From: Vicia villosa
Lineage: Eukaryota > Streptophyta > Magnoliopsida > Fabales > Fabaceae
DNA: 64,000 nt
NCBI RefSeq assembly: GCF_029867415.1
Contig: NC_081185.1
Location: forward strand, 123,198,920-123,262,919
Direction of reading: 5' to 3'
This document shows, piece by piece, positions 25,257-38,500 of the stretch. The stretch's first letter is position 1, and each line of letters starts with the position of its first letter. Below the pieces are notes generated by a model, which was given only the letters and a program-made list of their open reading frames with translations, had not been told where the DNA came from and did no database searches. Both the position numbers and the translations under genes were made by a program.

Positions 25257-28200
25257 ATGCCTTCAACAAAGTATGAGATTGAAAAGTTCACTGGAGTGAA
25301 TGATTTCGGTCTGTGGCGCTTGAAGATGAAAGCCCTACTGGTTCAGCAGGGTTGTTTGGAAGCGTTGAAGGGAGAGACAGCCATGAATGCTGCATTAACG
25401 GAAGTGGAGAAGACAACTATGATCGAGAAAGCACACAGCGCAATTCTGTTGAGCTTTGGTGATAAGGTTCTACGACAGGTATCAAAGGAGACGACGACAT
25501 CAGGGTTATGGGCGAAACTTGAAAGTTTGTATATGACCAAATCGCTGGTAAATCGACTCTACCTGAAGCAGGCTTTGTATTCATTCAAGATGGTTGAAGA
25601 CAAAGTGTTGGCTGAGCAGTTGGATATGTTCAACAAGCTGATTCTTGATCTTGAAAATATCGATGTAAAGATTGATGATGAAGATCAAGCGCTGTTACTA
25701 TTGTGCGCTTTGCCTCGATCACATGCTCACTTCAAAGAAACTCTCTTGTATGGAAGGGAGTCGCTGACCTTTGAAGAAGTTCAATCAGCCCTATATTCAA
25801 AGGACCTGAACGAACGAAAGGAGCATAAACCTTCGACTGTTGGTGAAGGTTTGGCCGTTAAAGGAAAATTCTTGCGAAAGAATGGTAAGTTCGACAAGAA
25901 GGGCAAAAGCCAATCGAAGTCTTACAATGGCGAAGCATCTGGCATTCGATGCTATCATTGTAAGAAGGAGGGTCAAGATGATGGCAATGCAGCCATTGTT
26001 CAAGATGATTTCGAATCATCTGATGTTCTTGTGGTTTCAAGCAGTGACTCGAGAAGAGAGTGGATTATGGATTCAGGTTGCACTTGGCACATGACTCCAA
26101 ACAAAGACTTGTTCGAGGAATTATATGATCAAGATGGTAGATCAGTATTGCTGGGAAACAACAAGGCTTGCAAGATTGCAGGTGTTGGATCTGTGAGATT
26201 CAAGCTCCATGATGAGTCAATAAGGTTGTTGACTGAAGTCAGGTATGTTCCTGATTTGAAGAGAAATCTGCTTTCTCTTGGTGAATTCGACAAGAAAGGA
26301 TATGTTTTCCAAGGAGAGAAAAGTATCCTAAGAGTCATGAAGGGGTCGAAGGAAGTCTTGAGAGGCGTGAAGAAACAAGGCTTGTATACCCTTGAGGCTG
26401 AAGTTGTAAGTGGTTCGACAAATGTTGTATCCACGAAACCTTTGTCGAAGACAGAAATCTGGCACATGAGATTGGGCCATGTCAGTGAAAGGGGTCTGGT
26501 CGAATTAGGGAAACAAAATCTGCTTGGTGGAGACAAAGTCGAAAAGCTGAAGTTTTGTGAACCCTGTGTACTTGGAAAATCTTGCAGAGTGAAGTTCAAC
26601 AAAGGCAAACAAAGAACACATGGATCCCTTGATTACATCCATGCTGATCTTAGGGGGCCTGCAAGGTGTGCATCACATTCAGGAGCAAGGTATTTTCTAT
26701 CCATAGTAGATGATTATTCCATAAAATTATGGGTATTCATCCAGAAGACTAAGGATGAAACTTTTGAGAATTTCAAAAGTTGGAAGACTCTGGTTGAAAA
26801 TCAGACTAACAGGAAGGTCAAGAGGTTGAGAACCGACAATGGCCTTGAATTTTGCAATGAGGCATTCGACATTTTTTGTGCTGCCTTTGGTATTGCAAGG
26901 CACAGAACTACTGCAGGTACTCCACAGCAAAATGGTTTGGCTGAAAGATTTAATCGAACTATTTTGGAGAGAGTCAGATGCATGTTGACTAGTGCGGGGT
27001 TAAAGAAGGTGTTCTGGGCTGAGGCTGTTTCGACAGCAACATATCTGATAAACAGATGTCCTTCGACAGCGTTAGATATGAAGACACCTGAAGAAGTTTG
27101 GTCGGGACATCCACCAGATCTCGACAAACTGAGAGTATTTGGCTGCGTAGCCTATGCTCACATTAGGCAAGACAAGGTCGAACCTAGAGCTCTGAAATGC
27201 ATGTTCATGGGATACCCTGAAAGAGTCAAAGCTTATAGGCTATGGTGCCTAGAGCCAGGTCACAGGAGGTGTATCACCAGTCGAGATGTAGTTTTCAATG
27301 AAGCTGAAATGGCTTTTAAGAAAACTGATGATGTTGGTCGAAGTACAGAAACATCTGACGAAGAGCTGGAACAGGTAGAGATTCCTGTTGAGGTGGAGCA
27401 TGTTGATGCTGAATTGCATATCCCAGATGAAGTCGAAGAAGAAGCAGAAGATGCTGAAGTTGAGGAAACTGACGATGACTACCTATTATCGAGAGATAGG
27501 TCGAGAAGAGTCATCAAGCCACCTCAGAGACTTGGATATGCAAATCTTATAGCTTATGCCTTAATCTCTGCAAGTGAGGTTCTAGACGAAGAACCTAGAG
27601 GCTATAAGGAAGTTATGAGGAGTCGAAATAAGACTGAATGGCTGAAGGCCATGGATGATGATATGAAATCTCTTCATGATAATCATACTTGGGAACTGAT
27701 CAAGAAACCTGTTGGGGCAAGGTTAGTCAGCTGTAAATGGATTTTCAAAGTTAAGGAAGGAATTGAAGGAGTGACGTCGAAAAGATACAAGGCAAGGTTA
27801 GTTGCAAGGGGTTTCACTCAGAAAGAAGGTGTCGACTTCAATGATGTGTTTTCTCCAGTTGTGAATCATAGGTCCATTCGAATGTTGCTTGCCATGGTGG
27901 CACAGTTCGATCTTGAACTGGAACAGATGGATGTGAAGACTGCGTTCTTGTATGGTGATCTAGATGAAACGATCCTGATGAGGCAACCTGAAGGGTATGT
28001 CGAAAAGGGGAAGGAAGATTATGTGTGCAAGTTAAAGAGATCTTTGTATGGGCTGAAACAATCTCCTCGACAGTGGAATAGGAGATTCGACAAGTTCATG
28101 GCACACATAAGTTTCATTAGAAGTCAGTTCGACCACTGCGTTTACTTCAGATTTCGACCTGGTAATTCATTTGTTATTTTGTTGCTTTATGTGGATGATA

Positions 28201-29171
28201 TTCTCATAGCAAGCAACAGTGTCGAAGATGTGATGAGGGTGAAGGCTGAACTCAATAAGGAGTTCGATATGAAGGATCTGGGAGCTGCTTCCAGGATTCT
28301 TGGAATTGACATTCGAAGAGATAGAAAGAAGTCGAAGTTATGCATATCCCAAGAGGCATATCTACGGAAGATTCTTGAAAAGTTTGGTATGTCGAATTCG
28401 AAGCCAGTTGTGACTCCAACAAACCCTCAATTCAAGCTGAGTATTGATCAGTGTCCCAATACTGATGTCGAAAGAGCCTATATGAATAGCATCCCATATG
28501 CTAATATAGTTGGTTCTTTGATGTATGCTATGGTCTGTACTAGACCCGACATAGCATACGCAGTAAGTCTTGTAAGCAGGTACATGGCGAATCCTGGAAA
28601 GGCTCACTGGCAAGCATTGAAGTGGATTTTAAGGTACATAAATGGATCTCTAAACAGAGTCTTAATTTATGGTGGAGTCTTGGGTGAAGATAGTAAAGCA
28701 GCAATAGAAGGATATGTCGACTCTGATTATGCAGGTTGTATGGATTCTAGAAAGTTTATTTCTGGATATGTTTTCACTATGTTTGGCACAGCAATTAGTT
28801 GGAAAGCAACTCTTCAGAAGGTTGTTGCTCTATCAACCACTGAAGCGGAATATATTGCTCTCACTGAAGCTGTGAAAGAAGCATTGTGGCTTGAAGGTTT
28901 TGCGAAGGAGCTGAAACTTCAAGGTCGAGGTATTACTGTTAAATGTGATAGTCAAAGTGCAATACACCTGTCAAAGAATTCAGCCTATCATGAGCGAACT
29001 AAGCACATTGATGTGAGGCTGCATTTCGTCAGAGGAGTAATCGAGCGTGGAGAAGTCCAAGTGCTGAAGGTTTCGACTGAAGACAATGCTGCTGATATGA
29101 TCACCAAGACATTGCCGAGTTGCAAGTTTTTCCACTGTATGCAGTTGATAAAGCTGCATGAAGAAAGCTAG
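25257..29171 (+). CDS. Copia Gag-Pol polyprotein, 1304 aa, zinc knuckle deleted
   Basis: The first ATG is at 25257; the frame is open slightly upstream only through a GTG codon. Order: UBN2 gag (about 10-190), truncated zinc knuckle (CYHC at 232-235, then GQDDGN), protease MDSGCTWHM (Asp about 272), GAG-pre-integrase MRLGHVSERG, and integrase with HADLRGP, RTDNGLEF and QQNGLAERFNR carrying the three acidic residues. RT follows with TSKRYKARLVARGF, QMDVKTAFLYGDL and YVDDILIAS (about 978-986), then RNase H with YVDSDYAGC and STTEAEYIAL. The frame has no stop or shift. However, the His and last Cys of the CX2CX4HX4C knuckle are missing, an apparent in-frame deletion that should impair RNA packaging. 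Resembles the tobacco Tnt1 group. Confidence 0.95.
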   Translation: MPSTKYEIEKFTGVNDFGLWRLKMKALLVQQGCLEALKGETAMNAALTEVEKTTMIEKAHSAILLSFGDKVLRQVSKETTTSGLWAKLESLYMTKSLVNRLYLKQALYSFKMVEDKVLAEQLDMFNKLILDLENIDVKIDDEDQALLLLCALPRSHAHFKETLLYGRESLTFEEVQSALYSKDLNERKEHKPSTVGEGLAVKGKFLRKNGKFDKKGKSQSKSYNGEASGIRCYHCKKEGQDDGNAAIVQDDFESSDVLVVSSSDSRREWIMDSGCTWHMTPNKDLFEELYDQDGRSVLLGNNKACKIAGVGSVRFKLHDESIRLLTEVRYVPDLKRNLLSLGEFDKKGYVFQGEKSILRVMKGSKEVLRGVKKQGLYTLEAEVVSGSTNVVSTKPLSKTEIWHMRLGHVSERGLVELGKQNLLGGDKVEKLKFCEPCVLGKSCRVKFNKGKQRTHGSLDYIHADLRGPARCASHSGARYFLSIVDDYSIKLWVFIQKTKDETFENFKSWKTLVENQTNRKVKRLRTDNGLEFCNEAFDIFCAAFGIARHRTTAGTPQQNGLAERFNRTILERVRCMLTSAGLKKVFWAEAVSTATYLINRCPSTALDMKTPEEVWSGHPPDLDKLRVFGCVAYAHIRQDKVEPRALKCMFMGYPERVKAYRLWCLEPGHRRCITSRDVVFNEAEMAFKKTDDVGRSTETSDEELEQVEIPVEVEHVDAELHIPDEVEEEAEDAEVEETDDDYLLSRDRSRRVIKPPQRLGYANLIAYALISASEVLDEEPRGYKEVMRSRNKTEWLKAMDDDMKSLHDNHTWELIKKPVGARLVSCKWIFKVKEGIEGVTSKRYKARLVARGFTQKEGVDFNDVFSPVVNHRSIRMLLAMVAQFDLELEQMDVKTAFLYGDLDETILMRQPEGYVEKGKEDYVCKLKRSLYGLKQSPRQWNRRFDKFMAHISFIRSQFDHCVYFRFRPGNSFVILLLYVDDILIASNSVEDVMRVKAELNKEFDMKDLGAASRILGIDIRRDRKKSKLCISQEAYLRKILEKFGMSNSKPVVTPTNPQFKLSIDQCPNTDVERAYMNSIPYANIVGSLMYAMVCTRPDIAYAVSLVSRYMANPGKAHWQALKWILRYINGSLNRVLIYGGVLGEDSKAAIEGYVDSDYAGCMDSRKFISGYVFTMFGTAISWKATLQKVVALSTTEAEYIALTEAVKEALWLEGFAKELKLQGRGITVKCDSQSAIHLSKNSAYHERTKHIDVRLHFVRGVIERGEVQVLKVSTEDNAADMITKTLPSCKFFHCMQLIKLHEES

Positions 29172-29213
29172 TCTGTTCCTTGACGTTGTAGAGTTAGGTC
29201 CAAGGTGGAGATT
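29172..29213 (+). promoter_or_regulatory. Polypurine tract region of copia element
   Basis: Short non-coding link from the stop codon to the 3' LTR. It ends AAGGTGGAGATT, a typical plus-strand primer. Confidence 0.75.
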
Positions 29214-29704
29214 TGTGAGATATTGGATCGAACTCTAGTATTGTCGAAGGGTAGCTTCTTGGTTCGACAGTTCGACAGAGTTAAGCATGAAGTCGAAGGA
29301 TTGTTCACATGCTGGTGTCGAAGTGTGCATGCTGTAGTCAAAGATGGGTCTAGCATGCAGATGTCGAAGCTGCTAGGGTTGTTAGCATGTTAAATTAGGT
29401 TTTAGTGTTTAAACCCTAATTTGTTAAGTTAGCTTGTTTATTAAGTTGGCTTGTGTAATGGGCCTTGCTGAAAAAGCCCATTAGTTAGTATGTTAGGTTT
29501 TATTATAAATAGCATACTAGTCTCTCATCATTGCTAAGCTGCAAATCCTAATTTAGGGTGAGAGAGGTTATTTGTTATTCTTGTAAACTTGTAATCTTGT
29601 TTTAAGAGAAAGTAAAAGAATAGCAGTTATAACCAATTCTTGTGTTCTTCTTCTGTTCCCTAATTCCCTATTATACTTTGTTATTGGTATCGTTTTTCAC
29701 AACA
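29214..29704 (+). repeat. 3' LTR of copia element
   Basis: 491 bp with TATA box at 29504-29511. Ends CACAACA, followed by TSD CAAGC (29705-29709). Confidence 0.92.
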
Positions 29705-29840
29705 CAAGCTAAATCACTCATGTAAATAATTCTACAAAAATGAACTTTTTTAATTAGACTTCTTTCGTAAGAGACCCATGACCTTTTTCACTTTTTTGAG
29801 CATTTACTTAAAGCAAGATAGCATAACACAATTGTCATCA
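29705..29840 (-). pseudogene. Harbinger-type transposase, N-terminal fragment
   Basis: On - a frame reads ERSLIKKVHFCRIIYMSDLA and, across the copia TSD, CFKTTRMDMAAFHKSCDIL at 19360 downwards. This is the N-terminal part of plant HARBI1-like proteins. It proves that the copia insertion split one gene. The true start and any terminal inverted repeat could not be recognised. Confidence 0.65.
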
Positions 29841-29875
29841 ACATAAAGTAATTCAACATCTCCGTATAAATGATA

Positions 29876-30132
29876 CTACCTATGTCCATAATTATAAGAC
29901 CCTCTTGAGTTTTTTTCTTGTTCCTTTTTATAAGACTCTCTTCAACTTTCAAAGTGCATTAATTATTTTTTTCAAACACACTCCTAATTATATCACATCT
30001 TTTTTTGCATTCAATAATAAATACACAGGTAAAAAAATTAATTATTTCTCTCTCCTAAGGATGAATTTGTAAAATTGTACAAATAGTCAAAATTATTTGT
30101 CTACAGGGTCTTATATTCAGGGACGAAGGTAG
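29876..30132. mobile_element. Stowaway-like MITE, 257 bp, TA TSD
   Basis: Ends CTACCTATGTCC and GGACGAAGGTAG are imperfect inverted repeats of the type shared by plant Tc1/mariner MITEs. TA flanks both ends (29874-29875 and 30133-30134). AT-rich and non-coding. Confidence 0.8.
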
Positions 30133-30134
30133 TA

Positions 30135-30667
30135 AATATTAATATGATCCTTTTTCTTTCCTGCACTTCCATCAATTGTGTCATGATAAAAAATTATGAG
30201 AGCATATCTAAAAATAGAATTGAATTAAATAACCTACTAGTAATAATTATGACAGATATAAAATTATTATATGCATAATGTTTATTTTTATCGGTAATAA
30301 GCATAGTAACGGTACAGATTTATGAAACTATATCACATTATGCAATATAAACTGTATTATTTGTGAGAGTGTTATAAAATGTATTATTTCGTAAATAAAT
30401 ATTTTGCAATATTCTAAACATGTAGAAAAAAATTATTCAAAAAATTCAAAAATTAAAGGGTAATTAAACAGTTTTTAAAATTTTAAAATAACAGAGACTA
30501 AAACTGCATTCATAAAAAATTTGGAAGGATCATTTATCAAAGAAAATTTTTTTAGGGACTAAAAATTCAGAGTCGCATATTTATAGGGACCCCTGACATA
30601 TTTAACCCTATTTATTTCTTGGTGTATTTTCTCTCTCCATGTACCAAATATAGGAATAATACATTTA
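30135..30667. other. AT-rich spacer, no gene seen
   Basis: No coding frame or recognisable gene. The part near 30540-30612 (AGGGACTAAAAATTC and TATAGGGACC...TTTAACCC) resembles one arm of the foldback MITE at 34997-35231 and may be a decayed relative. Confidence 0.5.
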
Positions 30668-31137
30668 GGGCCCGTTTGGTGCGTAGGATAAGAGACAGGA
30701 TATGATATCTGTACCATATCCTATCTCAATCCAGTGTTTGCTGACACAACAGGATATGATAAGTTAATTCTGAAACTTATCTTATCCTATCTCACTAGTT
30801 CAAATTGTTATCCTGAATTTGAGCTGGGTTAGAATCTGGCAGGATAGGATAAGAAAATGATTTACTAACTTACCCCTAAAAAATAAAAATTAAATATGAC
30901 AAAATATAAATAAAATTTAATTTGATATTAAATTAAAAATATTAATAATAATTTTTAAAATATATATATGATTGTCAGGAGAATAATTTTTTAACTTAAT
31001 AAAATATAAAAAATTAGAATTTTTAAAAATAAAATAATTATTAAAATTTTAAAAATATGAATACTAATTTTATTTTTTATTATATTAAATATATGTTCTT
31101 GCAAGGGTAATTTTGTTATTTACGTTATATATATAGG

Positions 31138-31319
31138 GAGCATATCAAGTGAGAGCATTTTTAAATAAGAGATGAGAGGAAGAAATATCAACCATTGAAT
31201 TCATCAAGAGAGAAAAATTAATAGCCTCATTAATGTATTAACATTCTCTCTCTTGATGAATCCAATGGTTGATATTTCTTCCTCTTATCTCTCATTTAAA
31301 AATGCTCTCACTTGATATG

Positions 31320-31322
<3 letters not shown>
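31138..31322. mobile_element. Foldback MITE 1 in (TA)n
   Basis: 185 bp, nearly all of it two inverted arms (GAGCATATCAAGTGAGAGC at left and its complement at right) around a short loop. TA repeats lie on both sides. Confidence 0.8.
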
Positions 31323-32070
<748 letters not shown>

Positions 32071-32099
32071 ATATAAATATATCATTCTCATATGATATG

Positions 32100-32910
<811 letters not shown>

Positions 32911-32998
<88 letters not shown>
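32911..32998. repeat. (TA)n microsatellite
   Basis: TA repeat between foldback MITE 4 and the right end of the TIR element. Confidence 0.95.
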
Positions 32999-32999
<1 letters not shown>

Positions 33000-33138
33000 C
33001 TATATATATGTTATGTAGTATAACGTGTGAACCAAACACATGATAGGATAAATCTTATCATGTCTCTATCATATCCTATTTTTATCCTGCTTGATATCCT
33101 ATCTTGTCTCTATCATATCCTGCGCACCAAACGGGCCC

Positions 33139-34867
33139 TTAAGCATTTAATTCCTATGATTACTTTTTATAAAACTGAAACAAACGCACCCTAGGATAAC
33201 AGAAAAAAAATGTAAACATTGAGCATCAAACTCAAAATCATTCTCCTTCACTAGGAGGTTTCATAGAGGTTTTGCAAATCTTAGAGAAGTATTTTAGGAA
33301 ATGTTGGTAAAAATTTGCGTGTTCTAAAAAACTTCTCATTCCTTTCACATTTATGGGAGGGGGAAATTTTTCAATGACCTCTATTTTTGCTTGATCCTTC
33401 TCGATAACTTTTGAGAGATTGTGTCCTAAAATAATACCTTTGGATACCATAAAGTTACATTTTTCTCAATTTAAAACTAGGTTTATTTCTACACATCTCT
33501 TTATAACAATATCAAAACAACTATCAAAAGTATTACCAAATATAGTAAAGTCATCCATAAATACCTCAATGGATTTTTCAATCATATCAGAAAATAAAAT
33601 AAAAAAACTTGCACGTTTGAAAAGTGGATGGAGCATTGCATAGATTGAATGACATCCTCTGATAAATAAAAACTCCAAATGGGCTAGTAAAAGCGGTATT
33701 TTCTTGATCAGCGGGATCTACAAAAATTTGATTATATCTCACATAGCCATCTAAGAAACAATAGTAATCTTGAACTTCTAGTCTTTCTAACATTTGATCT
33801 ATGTCTAACATCTGATCTATGAAAGGTAATGGAAAATGATCTTTTCTTGTAGATTGATTTAACCTACGATAGTCAATATACATGTGATATTTGGTAATTG
33901 TGCAAGTCATAATCAACTTGTTCTTTGCATTCTATACAATTGTCATACCTTCCTTCTCTGGAACTACATGCACTAGACTCACCCAAGAATTATTAGAAAT
34001 AGGTTAGATCATACATGCTTCGAGTAACTTGAGTACATCTTTTTATCCCTAACTCCTTTGTGGTAAGATTTAATCTTTGTTGAAGTTGAACTACATGTTT
34101 GAATTCTTCCTCAAGATTTATCTTATGCAAGCAATAGGTTGGACTTATTCCTTTCAAATAAATACCACTCCAACCAAATGCTCCTTTATTTCCTCTTAGA
34201 ACTCTCAAGATATTTTCTTACTCCAAAACAGATAATGAACTAATAATAATATCTGGTTGCAATTATTTTTATCCTAAGGAGATATATTTCAAGCATGGTG
34301 GAAGATCTTTTAATTTAGGATCATTAAAACTTTTGATTTAACTCTATAAGTCACTACAACCTAACTCATTGATATTTTTCGTTGTTCTCTCAACCTAGGT
34401 AGCTTGCAACTGCTACTTCAATAGAATTAACAATAACTTTGTCGCGACAAGTGATGATTGTACTTTTTGAATGACATCTTCCACTACATCAGCTCTATAG
34501 CAGTGAGAATTTTCCTTATGATGTTTCATGGCTTCAAATACATTAAAAAACACGTTATTTGTTGAATCTCAAAATAATTTTACCCATCTCTAATTCAATA
34601 AGAGCTCTACATGTTTCTAAGAAGGGTCATACTAACAGTAACGGTGTTTCAAAATCTTTTGCTATATTGAGGATAAAAAATTACCTATGAACGATAAATC
34701 ATATACTCTCACCAGCGCATCTTCGAGAACTCTATATGGACAAGTGATAAATAAACCGGCTAAAGTAAGATTCATCTGATTTGGCTTTGGTCTCTCACAA
34801 TTCAACTTCCTCATCATAGATAGAGGCATCAATTTGATACTAGCCCCTAAATAACACAGTGCATGCC
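33139..34867 (-). pseudogene. Ty3/gypsy pol remnant (protease and RT), Athila/Tat-like
   Basis: On - the fragments read CYLGASIKLMPLSMMRKL (aspartic-protease region, 34800-34860), NVFEAMKHHKE, then RT: MYIDYRRLNQSTRKDHFPLP, YCFLDGYVRYNQ, FNLCNAPSTFQ, EVFMDDFTIFG and EKFPPPINVKGMRSFLEHAN. Many stops and frame changes make it non-functional. Coding similarity fades near 33239. The gag part continues at 40052-40410 beyond a copia insertion; across the join the frame reads KIGHALCYLGASI. The match to Athila/Tat-type plant gypsy is by remembered motif style. Confidence 0.85.
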
Positions 34868-35439
<572 letters not shown>

Positions 35440-35451
35440 TGGTATCAGAGC
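35440..35451 (+). promoter_or_regulatory. Primer-binding site, initiator tRNA-Met
   Basis: TGGTATCAGAGC immediately after the LTR with no spacer base, the classic plant copia primer site. Confidence 0.92.
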
Positions 35452-35510
35452 ACTAAACCCTTTCCATCATCTTCTTTCTCTGTCTACACCATCATCATAC
35501 TCATCTTCTC

Positions 35511-38500
35511 ATGGCGTCTGACAGCGAGGAAGAACCCACCACACCCATTAAAACCCCTCATTCTTCAAAGAAAGACCCAATCGATCCATCTCTAAACCCT
35601 AGAAATCCATACTATCTGCATCCCGGTGAAAATCCCGGCGCCACCATTGTCGCACCACCGTTAGACGACAACAACTACTACAACTGGAGCAAATCAATGC
35701 GCCGTGCCCTCACCTCCAAGAACAAACTCGCCTTCATCAATGGCAATCTTCCCAAACCGGCATCATCTGACCCTAATTTCGAGCTATGGGATCGCGCAAA
35801 CAGCATGGTAATTTCTTGGCTCAATCGTACTCTTTCTCCACATATTGCTCAAAGCACTATTTGTTTCGATTCGGCATACGATCTCTGGGAAGATTTACAA
35901 GAAAGATTCACTAAAGGTAATCACTTCCGTTTCTCCGATCTTCTTCGTGATATCCATTCCATTCAACAGGGCGACAGATCTTTATCCATATACTTCACTG
36001 ATCTAAAGATCCTATGGGATGAATTAGAAGACCTGCGCCCTACGCCTTCTTGTACATGTTCTACACCCTGCACCTGCGATCTATCACAAGCTGTGCGAAA
36101 ATTCAAACACATGGAGTACGTCACTTGTTTCTTGAAAGGTTTAAATGATAATTACCAAAACATTCGAACTCAGATCTTGCTTCTCGATCCCTTACCTAGC
36201 ATAAGTCGTGTTTACTCCCTCATTGTTCAACAACAAATTGTCCCTGCTGCAACTCCCAGTCCTCTCATTCTATATGCTAACCAAAAGGAAAATTCACGCA
36301 ACAAAGGCAAACCGAATACCAAAACCTCTATGATGTGTACCAATTGCACTAAAATGAATCATACTATCGAGAACTGTTACTTTAAACATGGATTTCCCCC
36401 TGGATATCGCAGCAAGAACTCCAAAAACACCTCTGAAACCAAAGCTTCAACAGCTCCGGATAAAGAACATGTCCTCTCAAAAGAAGACTACCAACATCTC
36501 ATGATGCTGCTTCAACAATCGTGCAAAAATCAGACACCAGATCCACAGGACAAGGATAAATCCTCCAATCATGACACAGGAGTGATCTCAGGTATGTTTT
36601 CAGGTAATCCCTTTCATCAAAACTCTACATGGATTCTGGATTCTGGTGCTTCACACCACGTTTGCCCTCATATTACTTGTTTCTCTGACATTGATGCTAT
36701 CAAACCTATCAAAAATTTTCTCCCAAATGGTATATACCTAACTGCTCATTATTCTGGAACTGTTATACTTGAGGCTTCATTGCGTTTACACAATGTCATA
36801 TATTTACCTGCATTCAAATTTAGCTTAATTTCAATTTCTAAACTTTGTCAAAACAATCAATATAGCATCTCTTTCTCACACAATTCCTGCTTTATTCAGG
36901 ATGTGTATACCAGACAAATGATTGGCCATGTGACTCAACATAACAACCTATATCTGCTGCACACACAACCTATCCATCATTTTTCTGTTTTGAATAGCTG
37001 CAATTCTTCTACTGGTTATAATCACTCAAACACTAATGATTCCCTATGGCATTGTCGCCTAGGCCATCCTTCTAATGAGGTTCTACACACAATGTCCCAA
37101 AATTTTACTACTATTACACATTGTAAAGTCTCTGCTTGTAACACGTGCCATTTATCAAAGCAATGCAAACTCCCTTTTCCCACTAGCAAATCTGTTTCCT
37201 TAAAATGTTTTGATTTAGTCCATATGGACATATGGGGACCTATATCTACTGCTTCTATGGATGGATTTCAATACTTCTTAACTGTTGTAGATGACTTTTC
37301 AAAGTATACATGGATATTTTTAATGCTTCACAAATCTGAAACTAGAACACATATTAAGAACTTCATTGCATACTGTGAAACTCAATTCTCTTGCAGGATT
37401 AAAATCATTAGAAGTGACAATGGGGCAGAATTTCTCATGCCCTCGTACTATGCTTCTTTAGGTATTGTTCATCAAAGGAGTTGTGTTGAAACACCTCAAC
37501 AAAACTCCACTGTTGAAAGAAAGCATCGCCACTTACTTGATGTCACTAGATCTTTATTATTTCATGCCCATTTACCCAAAAATTTCTGGTCTTTTGCATT
37601 ATGCCATGCTGTCTTTTTAATAAATAGATTATGTAGTCCTACCATTGATAACCATACACCCTATGAGCTGCTCTTTAAAACTGTCCCTACTTATGATACC
37701 CTTAAAACCTTTGGATGTTTGACTTATGCCACTACTCTTGCAAAACAGAGAGATAAACTAGATCCCAGAAGTATCAAATGCATCTTCTTAGGTTTTACCT
37801 TAGGCATAAAAGGATACCTCCTCTTTAACCTCACCAACAGATCCCTTTTCACCAGTAGGAATTGTATCTTTTATGAGAATATCTATCCTTATACACCTTC
37901 TCCTCTACCTCAAACCAATGATATTCCTATCACAGATACCTCCAACCAGCCATTTATATTTGACATACCAAACAGCCTCCATAACAATATTCCTACAATA
38001 TCCAACCAAACACCTATCCAACACCATAACCCTCACAACAGCCCCACCATTACTACTCCACATTCCACACAACAACCAGATTTAGCAAACCAAAACAATC
38101 CCCCTTCTCCTAACCCCCATGATACTGATTCCTCATCCATTAATGTCCAACATAGACAATCTACTAGATTAAAGACAGCACCTGCATACCTTAAGGATTT
38201 CATTTGCAATCATTCATACAAATGCATTCCTCATGACATATCAAATTATATATGCTATCAAAATATCTCTCCTGACCATCATTCATACATATCATCTATA
38301 ACTGCCATTACTGATCCTAAAAACTATAAACAAGCCTCGACAGACCCACTTTGGGTTACAGCTATGCAAACAGAACTTCAGGCTTTAATTGATAATCAGA
38401 CTTGGGTTTTGACAACTCTTCCACATGGTAAGAAAGCCATCGGATGCAAGTGGGTTTATAAAACCAAATTCAAATCTGATGGTACTATAGAACGACACAA

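Larger units (their letters stand above)
19360..29704 (+). mobile_element. Ty1/copia retrotransposon, Tnt1/Tork-like, TSD CAAGC
   Basis: Two 491-bp LTRs (TGTGAGATATTGG...TTTTTCACAACA) flank one gag-pol frame. TSD CAAGC lies at 19355-19359 and 29705-29709. The 5' LTR is split by a younger element at 19471-24846: its halves are 19360-19470 and 24852-25231, and together they again make 491 bp. Only about four differences between the two LTRs were seen (for example GAAGTCAAAGG versus GAAGTCGAAGG), so insertion is recent. A polypurine tract (CCAAGGTGGAGATT) precedes the 3' LTR. The sequence after the 5' LTR (AATTGGTGCGGTGAG) is not the usual initiator-Met primer site, and I could not assign its tRNA. 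Confidence 0.93.
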
